55,690 bases of DNA from Chromera velia (lineage: Eukaryota; Sar; Chromeraceae): contig JAHBMJ010000731.1 in NCBI GenBank assembly GCA_018398765.1, positions 25,001-80,690 on the forward strand. Direction: 5' to 3'. Shown piece after piece: positions 10,448 through 24,078 of the stretch. Under the pieces are notes generated by a model that worked only from the letters and a program-made list of their open reading frames with translations, was not told where the DNA came from and ran no database searches. The position numbers and the translations under genes were made by a program. Position 1 is the stretch's first letter. The number at the start of each line of letters is the position of its first letter.

Positions 10448-11765
10448 TTTCGGTTATTCTCTTCCTCTGACTCAACCCTAACTGCAAAGGTGAAGGAGGA
10501 CCGAGACGCCGTCTCAACGAGGGCTCTTGTGACTTTGCACAAATCTGTGATGACCTGGTTCTTTCTGAACTCACCAAGGCAGCAGAAAAAAAAGTATTCA
10601 AATCTCGAGCTTTCGTCAAGTACACCTCAACTGCAGTCTGCAGTCTGCAGCCTTTTTACCTGTCGTCATTTTCTGTGTCTCTGACCGAAAAGACTAGCTG
10701 AGTATAGTCGCTCAGTCTGACGCGCAATGGATTGTGGGTGCGCTTCGCACAAAGTCAAATTTGCGGGTGCGCTCGCGCCATGCGCTTTTTTCAACGCGTG
10801 GGAAAGTCTGAAGGATGAGGGTCCAAAACCTCTCTATTCTTCTCCTCTCTCTTTCGCAGGAAAGACAGAGAGGTGTAGCGGATTCGACTCCAACCCACGA
10901 CCGGAACTACAGTAGGAGACTTCAAGCAGGAAGGACCTCTGAACACTCACGGTATTGACTGACTTGCTGACTTTGTCACAAGTAGTGACCACAAAGCTGC
11001 TAGACACCAGTAAGAGAGCAGGGTCACGGTGAAGGACATCCTTGTTGGAAAATTGTGGAGAATTAAAGAAAGGGATTGGGCATACTTCGCAGTTATTCTC
11101 TGTTCACTAGTCATTTCACGACGTACAACTACCTATCTTTCGGTCTGTCTGACTGACTGACTCTTTCTGTTCTCTCAATCCATCCATCATTTCCTCTATA
11201 CGTGAGCGAAAGTGACAAAAACCCAGACACCCCGTGGCCTGGGGATCCCTTTCCGCTCGCCTTCTGTGCCGTTGGTGTGTCTGTGAAGAATTTGTCTGGG
11301 GATTTGGACGGCAAGGTGAAGGAGAGGACTCGCGTCTCTTCAGACATTGTTCTCCCGCCTCTCTTTGAATTGAATTGAGGGTCAGTTTCAATTGCAAGGA
11401 GCTGATGCACTCATGTCCTTCAGCAGTACAAAAGAATCTTTCAGCTGACTCCACCCTGCCAACCTCTGTGTCCTTGCATCTCCACGTCATCGGTCTGAAT
11501 TCCATCCTCTCACGTTGTGTCAGTCTCGCTTCCATTTTGACGTTCCTGCTGAACTCTGGTTTATTTCTCCGGCCTTGGTATCCAAATCTTATGCGTCTTC
11601 CGCCCAGAGTGAACAGCTCGTCCGTTATCTTTTCCTTGCCATTCACATGCCTTCGTTCGCTCTTTTGCATCTTCTGTTTGCAGGCGCTTGTCAAGTTGTC
11701 TTCTCTTCACTTCTCTTCTTCTGTCTTGGAGAAAGAGAAGCCAGAAGAGAGGTCGCACTGGAGCT
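10448..11765. promoter_or_regulatory. Divergent intergenic region between dehydratase and ankyrin gene
   Basis: About 1.3 kb between the ATG of the minus-strand dehydratase (10447) and the first in-frame ATG of the plus-strand ankyrin gene (11766). It must hold both promoters, and possibly a 5' exon of the ankyrin gene: TTTGCAG at 11677-11683 looks like an acceptor, and the frame is open from there to the ATG. I see no clear TATA box or repeated operator. The small ORFs in it resemble nothing I know. Confidence 0.45.
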
Positions 11766-14700
11766 ATGACAGGGAAACAGTTTGGCAACAGCAGCAACAA
11801 GGGGGGGAGAATCGGTAGCAATGAGGGCAGCCGAGAGAAAAGGGGGGAGCACGGGGGGGTCTTCCCCCTCCCTCCCTTTCTTCCCGTCTCGGTCCCGGGC
11901 TCCTGCAGTGGAGAACAGGGCGCTGGCGGCCATGGGGGATCCTTCCATCCCACCATTGGCGTTGGCTTGGGGGGTCTCCCGACCTTGTCGGCAGCTTCTC
12001 TGAGTCAAAATCTCCTTGAAGCCCTATGGAAACACTCAACAGGAACCAGGGGGATGGCACTGGGAGGAGCACAGCCACACATGAGTGCAAACCACCAGCA
12101 GCCGCAGATGCTGCAGAAGCCTACCCAACTTCCCCCGAGTTCCCTCGTTGGCCTCCCACAGCAGCTTCAGCAGCTGCTTGTGGCACAGCAGCAGCAGCAT
12201 GCAGTTGCAATGCAACCACAGCCCACTGCGCAACACTGCATACCAGTCCAGCAAACCTCCGAGCCCATTCTAGCATCCCCTTCTCCTTCTGTTCAGATGA
12301 CTGCGCACCCCCCCAACACAGGTCCAATCCATGCAAATGGTGAGCAGGTGCTTTGCGGGAGCGCTCACGGACTCGGAGGAATGGGGGTGGGTGTCTCTGA
12401 TCAAAGCCAGCAGGGGGCAGCGTGGACTTGGGGTGCACGACCGCAGCAGCCCCAGCCCACCTGCTGTGATGCTTTGCTGCAGGAGCGTGAGTCCTCCGCT
12501 CAGGAGGCAAACTTCGTCTCCGCCCCCTTCGTTTTCCCCGTCCCCCGATGCGCTGCGAATGTGCACGGGGGGGGCAGCGAGGGTCAGAGCACGCAGGCGA
12601 CGCCGATGAGTGGCGGTTGTTGTCTGCCCAGCAGCGTCATCTCGTCTCACCTCTTTTGCAATGCAGAAGACAGAGAGAGGGACAGTTTCGGTGTGTGTCC
12701 GTCCACAGGTCTTCGTTTTCCTCTTTCAACAGAGAGAGGTAAAGAAGGCTCGTGCATCGACGACGATGTCGGGACCGGGACCTCGGTCTCGTTGGAGACT
12801 GCACAGGGGGATGGAGGGGGGCAGGAGAAGAAGGGAAGAGAACGGGATTCTCCCCCCGCGTTTCGATCCCCAGTCACCCCCACGACAGGCCACTCCTTGT
12901 CCTCGTCAGTGCCGCCTCCTGGCTGTTGTTTCAGGTCCGTTTCCACGAGTGGGACAACCACAGCGGGAGGGGGGGGCTCTCACATGGACCGGTTGGAGGC
13001 CATGCAAATGACTACTTTAAGGGGTCCCTCCCTGACTGCGCAGACGAACCCAACCATGCACAACCACTCTCCGCCTGCGGAAGCCTTATCCCTCTCTCCC
13101 TGCTGCCCCCCCACCTCACATAACCAATTCGTCCCGACACCCTCAGGCCATCTCTCGGGCTCTTCAATCCTCTCAGCTGCCATTGCCTTGGTTCAACAGC
13201 AACAGCTGCCAACACTGCAGCATGTGCAGCAGTCACAGGCAGAGCAGTCAACCGCTGCTCTTTTTGGAGAGCACGCAGCAGGAGGCCCCCAAATCTTCCT
13301 TCCCTCTCTTCTCAGCCAGCCTTCCCCTGCCGAAGCGACTGCGGCGTTGCCATGCCATCGAACGATCCCGCCCCACCCCTTCCAGAATTGTTCCATCTCT
13401 AATGGCGTCGCCACCGGTACTGGCCAGGCGCCGCCACTCTCCAACGGACAGCTGTCTGAGGCTGCCGCTCCTATTCCCTCACGTCCTTTCATCTTCCCGC
13501 CGCCGCCTTCCAATCCGACGACTGTGGCACCAGGCGGCCTCAGTCTCACACCTGTGCCAGGGGGGAATGAGAGAGGGAAGGCCGAATGTCCTGCAGCAGC
13601 AGCACTTATCCCCTCCTCCGTGCTTCCCCCCACCACAACAGACCCACACTCCTGCACAGAAAGCGTACCCCCCGCTCTTTTCCCCGCTCCTGTTGTGTTG
13701 CCACGAGCGACAGCTCTGTTTCCTGTTGTTACAGATCCAGGGAGGGCATCACCATCACCCACTCCTCTCAGGGAAGAGTCTGAGGTGCTCCGTGGAGAAG
13801 AAAGAGGCGGGGGCGACCGGGCCAAAAATGCGGGGAGCAGCATCACTTCCAAAGACCCCCAGTCGCAGTCTGCGCACGTGATTTCGTCTTTGTCTCCCCG
13901 TGTTCGTCTTCAAGATGGAAGGGAGAATGAGGCAGAGATGAAGAGAGAGAAGGAGAGGGGGGGAGAACACGCCGTCCCTCCTAATTACCACTCCGAGAGC
14001 ACATGTGGGAGGAGAGAGGGAAGAGGGAAGCGGCAAGAAGGACTATCTTCCTCTCCGGCCCCTCTGCTGAGACAGATCATGAGCATGGCCGCCTCGGCAC
14101 AAGCCCAGGCGCGAGGACAGCAGTTGAATAAGACAGGCTCCCCCCCTTCCTCTTCTTCCTCCGTCTCGAGTCTTGGTGCGTCTTCAGACGAAGTACCGTC
14201 TCCTTCAAACTCTTCCAGTGCAGTCTCAGCTCCAGTCTCTGACAGTGTGAGCAGTCGGCCGATTTCCTCCGATGAGAAGGACGAGTCCCGATGCTCGAAA
14301 GCATCGATCATCGCAGGAGGAAGGAAGGAAAGAAGAGCAGGCGGGTTAGGGGGGGCTACGTCGCGTCATCCCCTTGTCCAGGCGTTGCTGCAGCATCAGC
14401 CCCAAGATGCCCTCAAGTTGTTGGAGGGAGGGGAGTCTTTGGATCCCCAAAGCGTCCAGACGATTGCAGATCCGGTGAGAGAGGGAGTGAGTGAGTGAGT
14501 ACATGGGACGAACGAAAATTGGACTGTCCGACATTTTTTTTTTTTTCTGTACACTGGTTCATTGTGCACTTTCTAAGAGATCGTCTTGAAGACTGCGAAA
14601 CCCTCCGGTTGGTCAGTCCACTACCTCCGTTCGCCTGTACCCTTTCTTTCTCTTCTTTCGCTGGTTAGCTTTTGGGCATTGAGACGCTCCAGTTTGTTTC

Positions 14701-17354
14701 TGTTCTGTTGCGTGCCATTTCGTTGGTTTTGATCGAAGGGAAATCAGGATCACGGTCTGTTTTTCGTTGAGGTTTGCGCTGATGCATTTCGCATGTAACC
14801 CTGTCGGCGTCCTTCGGTTGCTGCTGCTGGTGCTGCAGGATGGGCGGACGCCGCTTCATCTGGCAGCACAGAGAGGACGCAGGTGGGAACCTGTTGTCCT
14901 TCGTCTTCTCGATTTCGGTCTGGAAGTGGACAGACCTGATAAGGTGGGTGGGTAGACATTAGTCCTCCTCCCTTCCCGGCTTCTTGCCTTGCCCCTCGTT
15001 CCTTCTTGCGTGCTTTGTGGTTTTCGTTCAATTTCGGTCGGGATGAAATTGTGTTTTTTCCGTTCCCCCCGGCGTCACAAAAAAGATCGTGTTCTTTTTT
15101 TTTTTCGTTCTCTCCGGTGTCACAAAGATGGTGTTTTTTTTTTCGTTCTCTCCAGTGTCACAAAGATCTTTTTTTCCTTTTCCCGTTCACAAAGAAAAAT
15201 CGGTTTTTTCAATTCTCACTACCTGCGTCCCAGCCTTTACCTTTTCTCTTTGTTCGCTCGCCTTTTCTGTCTGCTTGATTGTCTGCGAGCAGTTCGGCTG
15301 GACTGCCCTCCATCTGTCGTCCCTTTTCGGCCACTCGTCGACCTGCGCACTCCTCGCCGAGAAGGGCGCGGACGTACACGCAGTGACCGAAGTGAGTCGA
15401 TCACGAGAGAGAAGAGAGAGAGAGAAGAGAGAGGCTTGCTGCTGAGGTGCATGCCAAAGCGAATTGAGGGCACAGTATGATGCGTGTAAACAGAGCAGCG
15501 GACAGGCATGGAGGGAGAGACAGGGAAGACTTGTCTTCCATCCTTCCTTCCTTGCATTCCTAGATAAATGGTGATGGCGACCTTTCAAAGCCATGTTCCG
15601 ATTCGGACTTCATCTCTCTGCTCCTTCCTGTCTAGTATGCGAAGCAACAAAGACCGAAGACCGCAGCAATCACAGGACGGAGCTCCCTTCGTTTGTCCGT
15701 CGTGTATGTGCCCAGTTCCGTGTGTCCTATGTATGTAAGTAAACGTGTGTGTGCGTGCGTGCGTGTGCATGTCACATGCAGAATGGCTGTACACCGCTTC
15801 ACATGGCGTGCTGGCAGCACCACAAGAGGGTCGTCGCAGAACTGCTCGGAAGAGGGGCATCGCCCCTTCGCCCGAACAAAGTCAGTCAGTCAGTCCGTGA
15901 GGGAAACCGGCAGGACAGGTAGTCGGAGGGCAAGCTCAATGCTCTGTTAGAAAACCGCAACAACGAAGAGGAAGGAAGTGATTTCAATAGGAGTCTAATC
16001 GAGCGGCCGAGGGGCAAGAACAGGAGAAAAATTTGGTTCTCTTCGATTCCTTTGTTTTCTATTTTTCTCAGTAGGTCCCCCCACCTGCGCTTTCTCGCGT
16101 TTGAAGCAAACGTGGACAAGCTGTGAGTTGTTGCTGTCCTTTTTCTGCTCTTCCCTCGTCTCCATTTCACTCGCAGAGCGTCTCATCACCCAGTTACCTC
16201 CTGGCCCTTTCTCGTTCTTCCTCTTCTTCTGACATCAATATATCCTGGCCCTTTCTCGTTCTTCCTCTTCTTCTGACATCAATATATCTTGGTACTCTCT
16301 CTTTCTTTCTGCACATTTGTATGCATAAGCGAATGAATAAAGACCTGCACGCATGTGAATTCGTTCATTCGGCCACTTGTTGCAGTTCGGAGAGACCCCT
16401 CTGTATTTGGCGTCGGATGCTTCGCTGGTCTCCCTCCTCTCTGTGTTTGTGTCGAAAGTCAACCAAGGCAACATGGGGGCCAGGGGGGGGGACTGCAGCA
16501 GAGAAGCAGATGGAGGAGAGAAAAGTGCAGCAGCAGCAGGAGCAGTTTGCCAGCAGCGCGCAAGCACAGAGACATCAGGGTTCGCCTCGGTAGCAGAGAC
16601 TCACCCGACTCGTATTCCTCCTGTCGCTTTTCCTCCTTCTCATGGTGCAAAAACTGGAACGAGGGAGGCCGAATTCGTCAGCAGCGCAGACGAGGTCCCA
16701 CAAAGACGCGAACACCCCCAGCTCAAGCAGCATCAGCAGGGGGAGAGGTGGGGGGGCAGAGGAACCGATGGTGTGCGAGGAGGATGGAATCGTGAGAGGA
16801 ATCGACCTTCCTCCTCTTGTTTCCCTTCCCACTCCTCCCACTTCCACAATTCACACACGCATGCTGCAACGCGATTGGCACTCCCACCCGGCTTGTCTGG
16901 AAGACACCAGCACGCTCATCACCAGCAGCTCCGTTCGGTGCAAACCAAAGCTGGTACCCAGCTAAGAGGGGGTTGGTACGCCCCTCCGAGCGTGAGTAGT
17001 CAGCCAAGCTCAGGAGACGAGCTGGCCGACATGTCAACCTGGGTACAGATCCCTGACGTTCATACTGATGCTCACAGAGGGCGTCAGTGGAGTGGTCGGA
17101 TGACGCAGGCGCAGAGAGACCTGAGCGGCCCAGGCTGGATGATGCCTTCTTCCAGTGTGGACGCTGGGGGGTGGAATGTCTTGGTGTCGGGCTCAAGTTT
17201 TCCGCCTGTACCTCATGAGATTGAGGAGCATGGGGGCAACCGTCTCCGTCGATTCTCGATGGGGAACGAGAACGAGAGGGGCAACCACCAAACAGAGACA
17301 GAGCAACTGGGAGTTCCAGTAGGAGAAATGCGTCGGTATACAGAAGGAGCGTGA
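11766..17354 (+). CDS. Large Q/P/S-rich protein with four C-terminal ankyrin repeats
   Basis: Exons 11766-14474, 14839-14943, 15293-15391, 15782-15880 and 16386-17354, all phase 0, joined by GT-AG introns, give about 1326 aa. Residues 1-903 (one exon) are low complexity: polyglutamine stretches around 125-160 and many Pro/Ser/Gly runs. Then come four ankyrin units: DGRTPLHLAAQRG, FGWTALHLSSLFGH, NGCTPLHMACWQHH and FGETPLYLASDAS, the three middle exons each holding one unit of 33-35 residues. The last exon continues into about 300 residues of Ser/His/Gln-rich tail. Ankyrin repeats bind proteins, so a scaffold or regulator is likely, but no catalytic domain is visible and no function can be named. 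The start is the first ATG in the open frame; the frame extends upstream to an acceptor-like site at 11683, so a further 5' exon is possible. Confidence 0.75.
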
Positions 17355-19608
17355 CTGACTCACTTACTAACTGACTGACTCCTTACTGCAGCTGCTTCTT
17401 CTTTTCTTCACCCTCTCTTCTCTTCTCTCCTCTCCTTTCTTTTCCTCTTTTTGCCCTTCCCCCCCGGTTTTTTGTAAGGAGGGAGTTTGGAGGATGGAGC
17501 ATTCTCGCACCCTCCCTCTGTTTTTCTCTCTCTTCTACCGTTGTCCATGGAAAAGTCACGGGAGCAAAAGGGGAGAGCGTTGGGGAAGCAAGTCTAGTCT
17601 GTTTGAATGAATGCTACCAGGAGCTCGTCAGGGAAGGAAGGAAGGCATGTGATTGGAGGGGAAAGGAAGTTGAGTAACCCCAAAGAAAGAAAAAGAGGAC
17701 TTTGACTTGCTGACAGAGACAGTCAAACAGACAGACAGAGTGAATGTCTGTCCTGTCGATCACTTTCAGTTCACTGACTGGAGTGGCGTGAAGGTGTGTA
17801 AAGAGGAGACGAAAGAGCTATAGCGCTTTTTTGATTGAGTATTGCCTGACTTTGCTGTATTAACGATTGGGCCAGCGTCCCTGTAGGTCCATGTATTCTG
17901 TCTGTCTGTCCATCTTGTTCACGATCGAATTTTGAGCCTACATGCACACTGAAGGAGAAAAGCCACACACACACACACACACATACAGTCAGATTGTCTT
18001 CACTCACCGCACTGTACTGTCAAAATACACAAGCATCCATCTGCTCTCTTCTGCCTTCACTGTACGCCTACAATTTTAGAGAAGAGCGGAAAACGATTGA
18101 AGCGAAGGGACGGTTGATTCATTTCATGGTTGATCGGCCCCCCGTTCACAATCGTTTCTCTCTTCCCTCCGTCCTTCCTTCTTTTTCTTTGGCAGATCTT
18201 CCTCTTTCTCTCTTCGCTTGTTTGAATGCATCTGCGAAGGAATAGAGAGAGTACGGAGACGGCCTGCCTGAAAGAAAGTGAAGTGAAGACTTCGCATACA
18301 GAGAGGTTGGTTAATCGATCGAGAGACACCTTCCTTCCTTCCTTCTCCCTTCATCCCTCCCTTCATTTTCTTCCAACTGCTGCTGACGACGCGGACGAAA
18401 AGAATATTCACCGCAGTTAAACTCATTCTTCTTCTACATTCTATTTCCGCGTTTCGCCTTTTTTCCCTTCCTTCCTGTGCCTCGTTTTTGTTTCCACGCT
18501 CCTGCCTGTCCCTTCTTGTTCAAATGACAGACCCGACCAAGCAAGGTTTGATTGGAAAGCAAAACTGCAAAGCCCAAGAGAGTCGGACAGGACGAAAAAG
18601 ATGAAACCAGTCAAAGAGGTCAAATTAATTGCCTTCACTTGGGTCGGTTGTCTCCTTTCTCTTCATTATCTTATCTTGCGCCTTCGTTTGTTGTTCTACG
18701 TTCCGTTGGAGGTCCGAAAGGGAAGGATTCACTGGTGGATGCACATCCGATCTATTTGCACATATTTCGTCAAGAAAAACAACAGACACGAAGAAAGACG
18801 AGATACTAACGGACAGCAAACGACAGACGGGTGTGCAAGAGGCAGACACATCGAAGAGATTTTTTCCGGCATTTGAGCATATGGGCAGGCGGGCAGCAGG
18901 CAGGCGGAAGTGGATTAGAGGAGAACGCGAACGAAAAGTACTCCACCCACACCCACACACACACACACATATACACAAATACACGCACCAATCGACTGAG
19001 ATGCAAAAAGAGATCATGTGAGACAAAGAGGGAAGCAGGAAGGAGGGGGAAGACGAAGAGAGAAGACCCCCTCCCTTTTGGGATTGGTTTCTCTCTCTGT
19101 GTGTCTTGCCTCTTGCTTCCTGTGCAAATTTTCCGGCCGGCACTGCCACGCTGCTTTCTTGGTTGGTGGGTCCTGTTCCGACAGGCTCCTTCCTCCCTTC
19201 CTCCCTCTTCCCCGTCTTTGTCAGCTTGACTTCTTGACTTTCTTCCTTCTCTTTTTGGTCTGCTCCTCCCCCTCTCTCTTTCTCCTTGCCTCCCTCCCTC
19301 CCTCCCTCTCACTAGATCGTCTTGAAGGACCCCCCCCCGTCCTCAAAAGCCTTCTTGCTCAATCAATTGTGTCGTCGTTTTGTAATGCATAGGCGTTTCG
19401 TTCATTCCTTCCTTTATTCATTCGCTGAGTGAGTGTACCGTTGCACGTACGTCTCTTCAAGAAAAGGTCGTGGACCGACAGACAGAAACGTTGAGAGAGA
19501 GAAAGTCTGCAGGAAAATACGAAGACGAAAACACGTCAGACAGATGGCGTGAGCGAAAGCTACAGACGCATACTCACTCACGCCTACACATGCACTGAGA
19601 AACAAAAA

Positions 19609-19610
<2 letters not shown>

Positions 19611-19640
<30 letters not shown>
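19611..19640. repeat. (GA)n microsatellite
   Basis: An uninterrupted GA dinucleotide run of about 30 bases in the gene-poor region. Confidence 0.9.
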
Positions 19641-19642
<2 letters not shown>

Positions 19643-22600
19643 TGAAAAGGAAAGAGAAACACGAGGAGGGGAGGATCGGAAGAAAACAGCGAGGAAAGAG
19701 GAAAGGAAGTTTTCCTGACTCTTCGCCTACTGATGCTGGCCCCCTTTTGTCATGAAAGGAAACTTGACTCGCTGCACAGGGGAGAAACAATTTTCCATTC
19801 CTTTCGACTTCCCGGCTTCTTTCGACTGGCAGGTTGACTTGCCTTCAAAAAACATTTTTTCTTCTCTTCTTGCCACCCTGAAGTAACAGACTGGCAGGTC
19901 GTGGAGTTTTGTCTGTTTCCCGTTTTCTTCTGTGTGTGAGTGTGTGTGTCTGTTACTTTGGACTCTTTCTCGCCATCAGCTCAAAAGAATCCAGAACATC
20001 AAACCAACAGACAGACAGATAGAAGAGAATGATGAGCATCGACGCAGTGACTGTCCGGTCAGAGTGCCAAGGTTGGCGTGGATCTACTGTGGATCTGAGC
20101 GAGCGAACAGAAAGAAAGTGGGCCAATCAACAAATCTAGCTGTCTTCCTGTCTGTCTGTCTGTCTGACTGACAGCGCTGTTGGAGAAAAAACGAACGAGA
20201 ACGCGGCGAAATACAACCCAGATCCCGCTTGTAAGGGACAGATAGATTCCTCTCTCGAAGGACAGCACCAAGTAAAGAGAGGATGGATAGATGGACGGGT
20301 GAACAGAGTGCTGAGACGGAAGGTGGTGAGCAATCGAAAATGGACGAAGGAGGGTCTTTCTTTCTTTCTTTTGGTTCCCAACATGTCCTTTCTGTCTGCC
20401 TGCCTGCCTGCCTGCAAGCAGTTTTCTTTCTTTGCCTTAATTTTCTTGCAACCGGGCATGATTCCTTCCGAAGATAGGGGGAACCAACTTTAATTTTTCT
20501 TTTTGTCCTTCCCGCCTCACCTCCAATGTGAGAGGAGAATGTGTGTGTGCCTTTGTCAGCTGTCGGTTATCTCACCGACGCACGCACGCACGCACATCAA
20601 GGGAGATTGTTGCCATCCATCGGCGCACCCTCCCCGCCACCCGTCCCCACATGCAGTCTGGCTGGCGTCAAACCGCTCAGATCAGAGAGCCACTCGATCG
20701 CTCTGGGGGTGTACCGCTCTTTCTGTTCCGTGTGTCAGTCTGTGAGTCTGTGCGTGTGTTTCGGTACTTGCTCTAACGACCGTAATGCCTTTCTGTAATG
20801 TTGTCTTCCTGGCTGGGTGGTGCTAGACGAGGGCTGTAGGAGAACACCGAGAGAGATGAAGAAAGGGAGAGAGAGGAGAGAGAGTGAAAGACAGGAGACG
20901 TACAAAAAAGAGGACCCGACAGACGGAAAGAACGCTTAGGCATGGGCCCAACTTCCTTTCTGTCTTTTTGTCTGCCCGTCTGTTTGATCAATGTGGTTGC
21001 TTTCTGTCTCATGAGAGATAGGAACAGAGAGAGAGATTTGAACAGAGAGGGACATGTGCTTGGGCAGAGGTTCCTTTCTTTCTTGGCTGTCTGTCTGTCG
21101 TCTTTCTTCATCATTACCTTCCTTTTTGCATGGGTGGGTGGATGGGTAAAGCTTTCGGTCTATGCCGGGGCTTCTGTTGTGCTGATAACCATAGGTGAGT
21201 GAGTTGCTAGACTTCCTTGCTGCTTTGTTTTTTGGTTGGGTTTCGAAGTCTTTTTCTTTGGACCGAGGGGCAAGGTCTGATCGACCTGCTCCATCCCATC
21301 CATCAGTTGTTGGTCTTCCTTTCCTTTCCCTTCTGTCAAAACTGTATCCGAGACGAAGAGCCCCTTTTTTATTCGCTCTTTCTTCTGCCCTTCATGTTTC
21401 TTCTGCGCACCCACGGTAGGAGAAGAAGAAAGGCTTGCGTGATGCTCAAGAAAACAAAAGAGAACGGTAAGAGTAAAAGGAAGAAGCATGACAGAACGAA
21501 CCCCTGAGGGGCACAGAAGACAGAGAAGACAAAAAAAAACAAACAAGTGCAGGGAGGGCACGTGTCCACTCGAGTCGCCTGTGACTGAAGAAGAACAAAC
21601 CGAAGGACGGACAGATTCACTGATGCATCGCGTTCTTTTCCTGCTTCTCAATGTGTTCGCCTTCCTTCTTCCCTCGCAATTAAACGCACTGTGTGTCGAG
21701 AGTGCGCCGTAGTAGAAAGACGAAGATGAAGGAAGGAAGGAAGAAAGGAAGGAAGGACGTCCAGAGGGAGCGAGGCGTTGAGTTCGCTGACGTGAAGTCA
21801 GAAGATCGAGAAAAGCGATTGAATGGAAATCGGGTATAAGTTCATCAATGTAAGGGGATCTCTTCAATGCTGTGCGCTGCTTTCCTTTTATTTGTTCACT
21901 TATCCTATGCGCTGCGTTGTTTCGTCTGCACGGTTGCAGTTCCCTGTTAGTTACATTTATGTTTTCACTCATTCACTGGCTTGTCCAGCCGCCTCCGTCA
22001 GATGCTTTCCTTCCTCTCAAACTGCCTTGCGTAGGCTGAAGGGATGGATGGCTCTTCGGTGGTTTCCTTATTTTTGATTGATAGATCTGTTACTTCTTTC
22101 TTTCACCTGATGGATGCCTCTTTTCGTTCCTTTCTTCATTCGTTCCCTCTCTCTATCCAGGTTTGATCTTCCTTCATCTTCGTCTATTCATTCTGCTTTG
22201 AACGGCAGGAAAGAACCGAGAAGAGAAGAAGAGAAGAAAAGAAGAAAAGCAACAATCAAAACGAATGCTTGCTGGCCCCTCTTGTTGGGTTGTATTTTTG
22301 TAGAACGAAGGCAAAAGAGAAATGAAAGCTCAAGGCCATGACCAGAACACCCAGAGAAATGAAGAAGACGAAGTGATCGATGATTGAGGTGGAGCAATCA
22401 AGTGATCGATGTATCGATCGCGTGTTATCTATCCATTTTGGAATTGGGTCGAGAGACTACAAGTCAAGGTGCAGCAATCAATCCAATATGTAATGCAACA
22501 AACAGAAACGGTCTTGTGTCTTTTTTCCCCTTACCCGCATTCATTCAACTTTTTGCTCTGATGGTGTTGCTACTTTTGCCCCCCCTCATATTTGATAGAC

Positions 22601-22726
22601 CGTTCTGTCTCTCTTCTCTTCCCCCCTCCCTTTTTCACGAAGCCTTAATTGTCTTCCTGGTTTTGTCTTGCCCTGCCTTTCCCGTGTTCCTCACGAGGGC
22701 CTGTGTTTGTGCCTGCCTGTGCATGC

Positions 22727-22757
22727 TTCTTTCTTTCTTTCTTTCTTTCTTTCTTTG
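22727..22757. repeat. (TTTC)n microsatellite
   Basis: About seven TTTC tetramers in a pyrimidine-rich block of the gene-poor region. Confidence 0.9.
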
Positions 22758-23412
22758 TCGTGGAGTGGACTGAATCAAAAGGGAGAGATGCGATTGAGAA
22801 CAGGAGGAGAAAGGAAGCCAGAAGATCGTTGCCTGCCCATCTTTTCAAGGGTTTTTTGTTTGTCGAGTTGGGCCGGTGGGATTTAATTCTGGTCAGTCGA
22901 TTGGGTGATCAGAGGAGGGAAACTTCAATTCACTTCAGGACAGACACCCAATGTCATGTCAGAGGGAGCACCAACAGGATCAGGTCGAAAGAAAGAAACA
23001 GAAGCCCTCCCTCCCTCCCTTTCTCCCTCCCGCATACAAACTTAATTAATCGCTCGTTCTCAGTCTCCGACAGAAGCACGCGAGGGATGCCATTGGCAGC
23101 TGGCCGGCCAGCCTGCCTGAAGAGAACGAAAGAAGGAGGCAGAGAAAGAAATCGTGGTGTGTGTGTATATATGTGAATGTACAGGAAGGGCGAAGTGCGG
23201 GAGGGAGGGAGTCTGTGTGTCAGTCAGTTAATCCGTCCGTCCATTTATCATAAATCTACGGGGGAGAGAGAGAAGAGACGAGAGTAGCGTCCGGCGCTGC
23301 ACAGGAAGGAAGATTGACAGTGAAGTAAGCAAGCCTTGATGTGGCAGATGCAGACGGAGCAATTTCGTTGAATGTCGTCATTATTCGATCTGTCTCGTCT
23401 CCTGCCTCTCCC

Positions 23413-23415
<3 letters not shown>

Positions 23416-23448
<33 letters not shown>
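23416..23448. repeat. (GT)n microsatellite
   Basis: About 16 GT units, followed shortly by ACTG and AATG tetranucleotide runs (23469-23504). Confidence 0.9.
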
Positions 23449-23451
<3 letters not shown>

Positions 23452-23937
23452 CGTGGATCCGATTTTGTCACTGACTGACTGACTGACTGAATGAATGAAT
23501 GAATGAGTATGTATTATCTTCTCTTGTAAGAATTCAACGTCTCTGCTGGAGTTTTGCTCTTCATTCGTTCGCTCGCTCATTCATTCAATGGTGCATGGAT
23601 TCGACAAACTTTCGATCGATCTATCTATTGATTCGATACCATTCAAAATAAAGGAACCCACCCCGTGTCCCGAGGTCCCCGAGGGGGCAGTGGGTAGGAG
23701 CACGGACAAGAAAGAACTTTTGTTGGGAATGCACGCCTGCAGGGATTCAGGGAGGCAGGGGGGTGGAAGGAGATCGACCTTGTCTGGTCGTATCATATGT
23801 ATAATATGGGGATCGTCCACCGGACAAGTGGAAGGATGGAGGGATGGGCGTTCAACAAGGGAGGAAGGGGGAGTGGGGGGGCAGGAAGGCCCTTCTGCTG
23901 TGTTTTTTCCTTGCTTGAAGCCCTTGTACATTGATTG

Positions 23938-24078
23938 CTCTTTCTTTCTTTTCTTTCTTTCTTTCTTTCTTTCTGTCTTTCTTTCTTTCTTTCTTTCTGT
24001 CTTTTTTTCTTTCTTTCTTTCTGTCTGTCTTTCTGTCTGTCTTTCTTTCTTTCTTTCTTTCTTTCTTTTCTTTCTTTC
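23938..24078. repeat. Compound (TTTC)n/(TGTC)n microsatellite
   Basis: About 140 bases of TTTC tetramers interrupted by CTGT units. Read on either strand it yields artificial Phe/Leu/Ser or Lys/Arg/Glu repeats that are not a protein. Confidence 0.92.

Noticed and set aside
21160-21972. 270-codon minus-strand ORF in the gene-poor region
   Set aside because: Composition follows the surrounding purine/pyrimidine blocks, with no recognisable motif and no supporting neighbouring exons.
23938-24078. CRISPR-like or tandem array appearance
   Set aside because: The repeats are contiguous tetranucleotides without spacers, i.e. a microsatellite in a eukaryotic genome.
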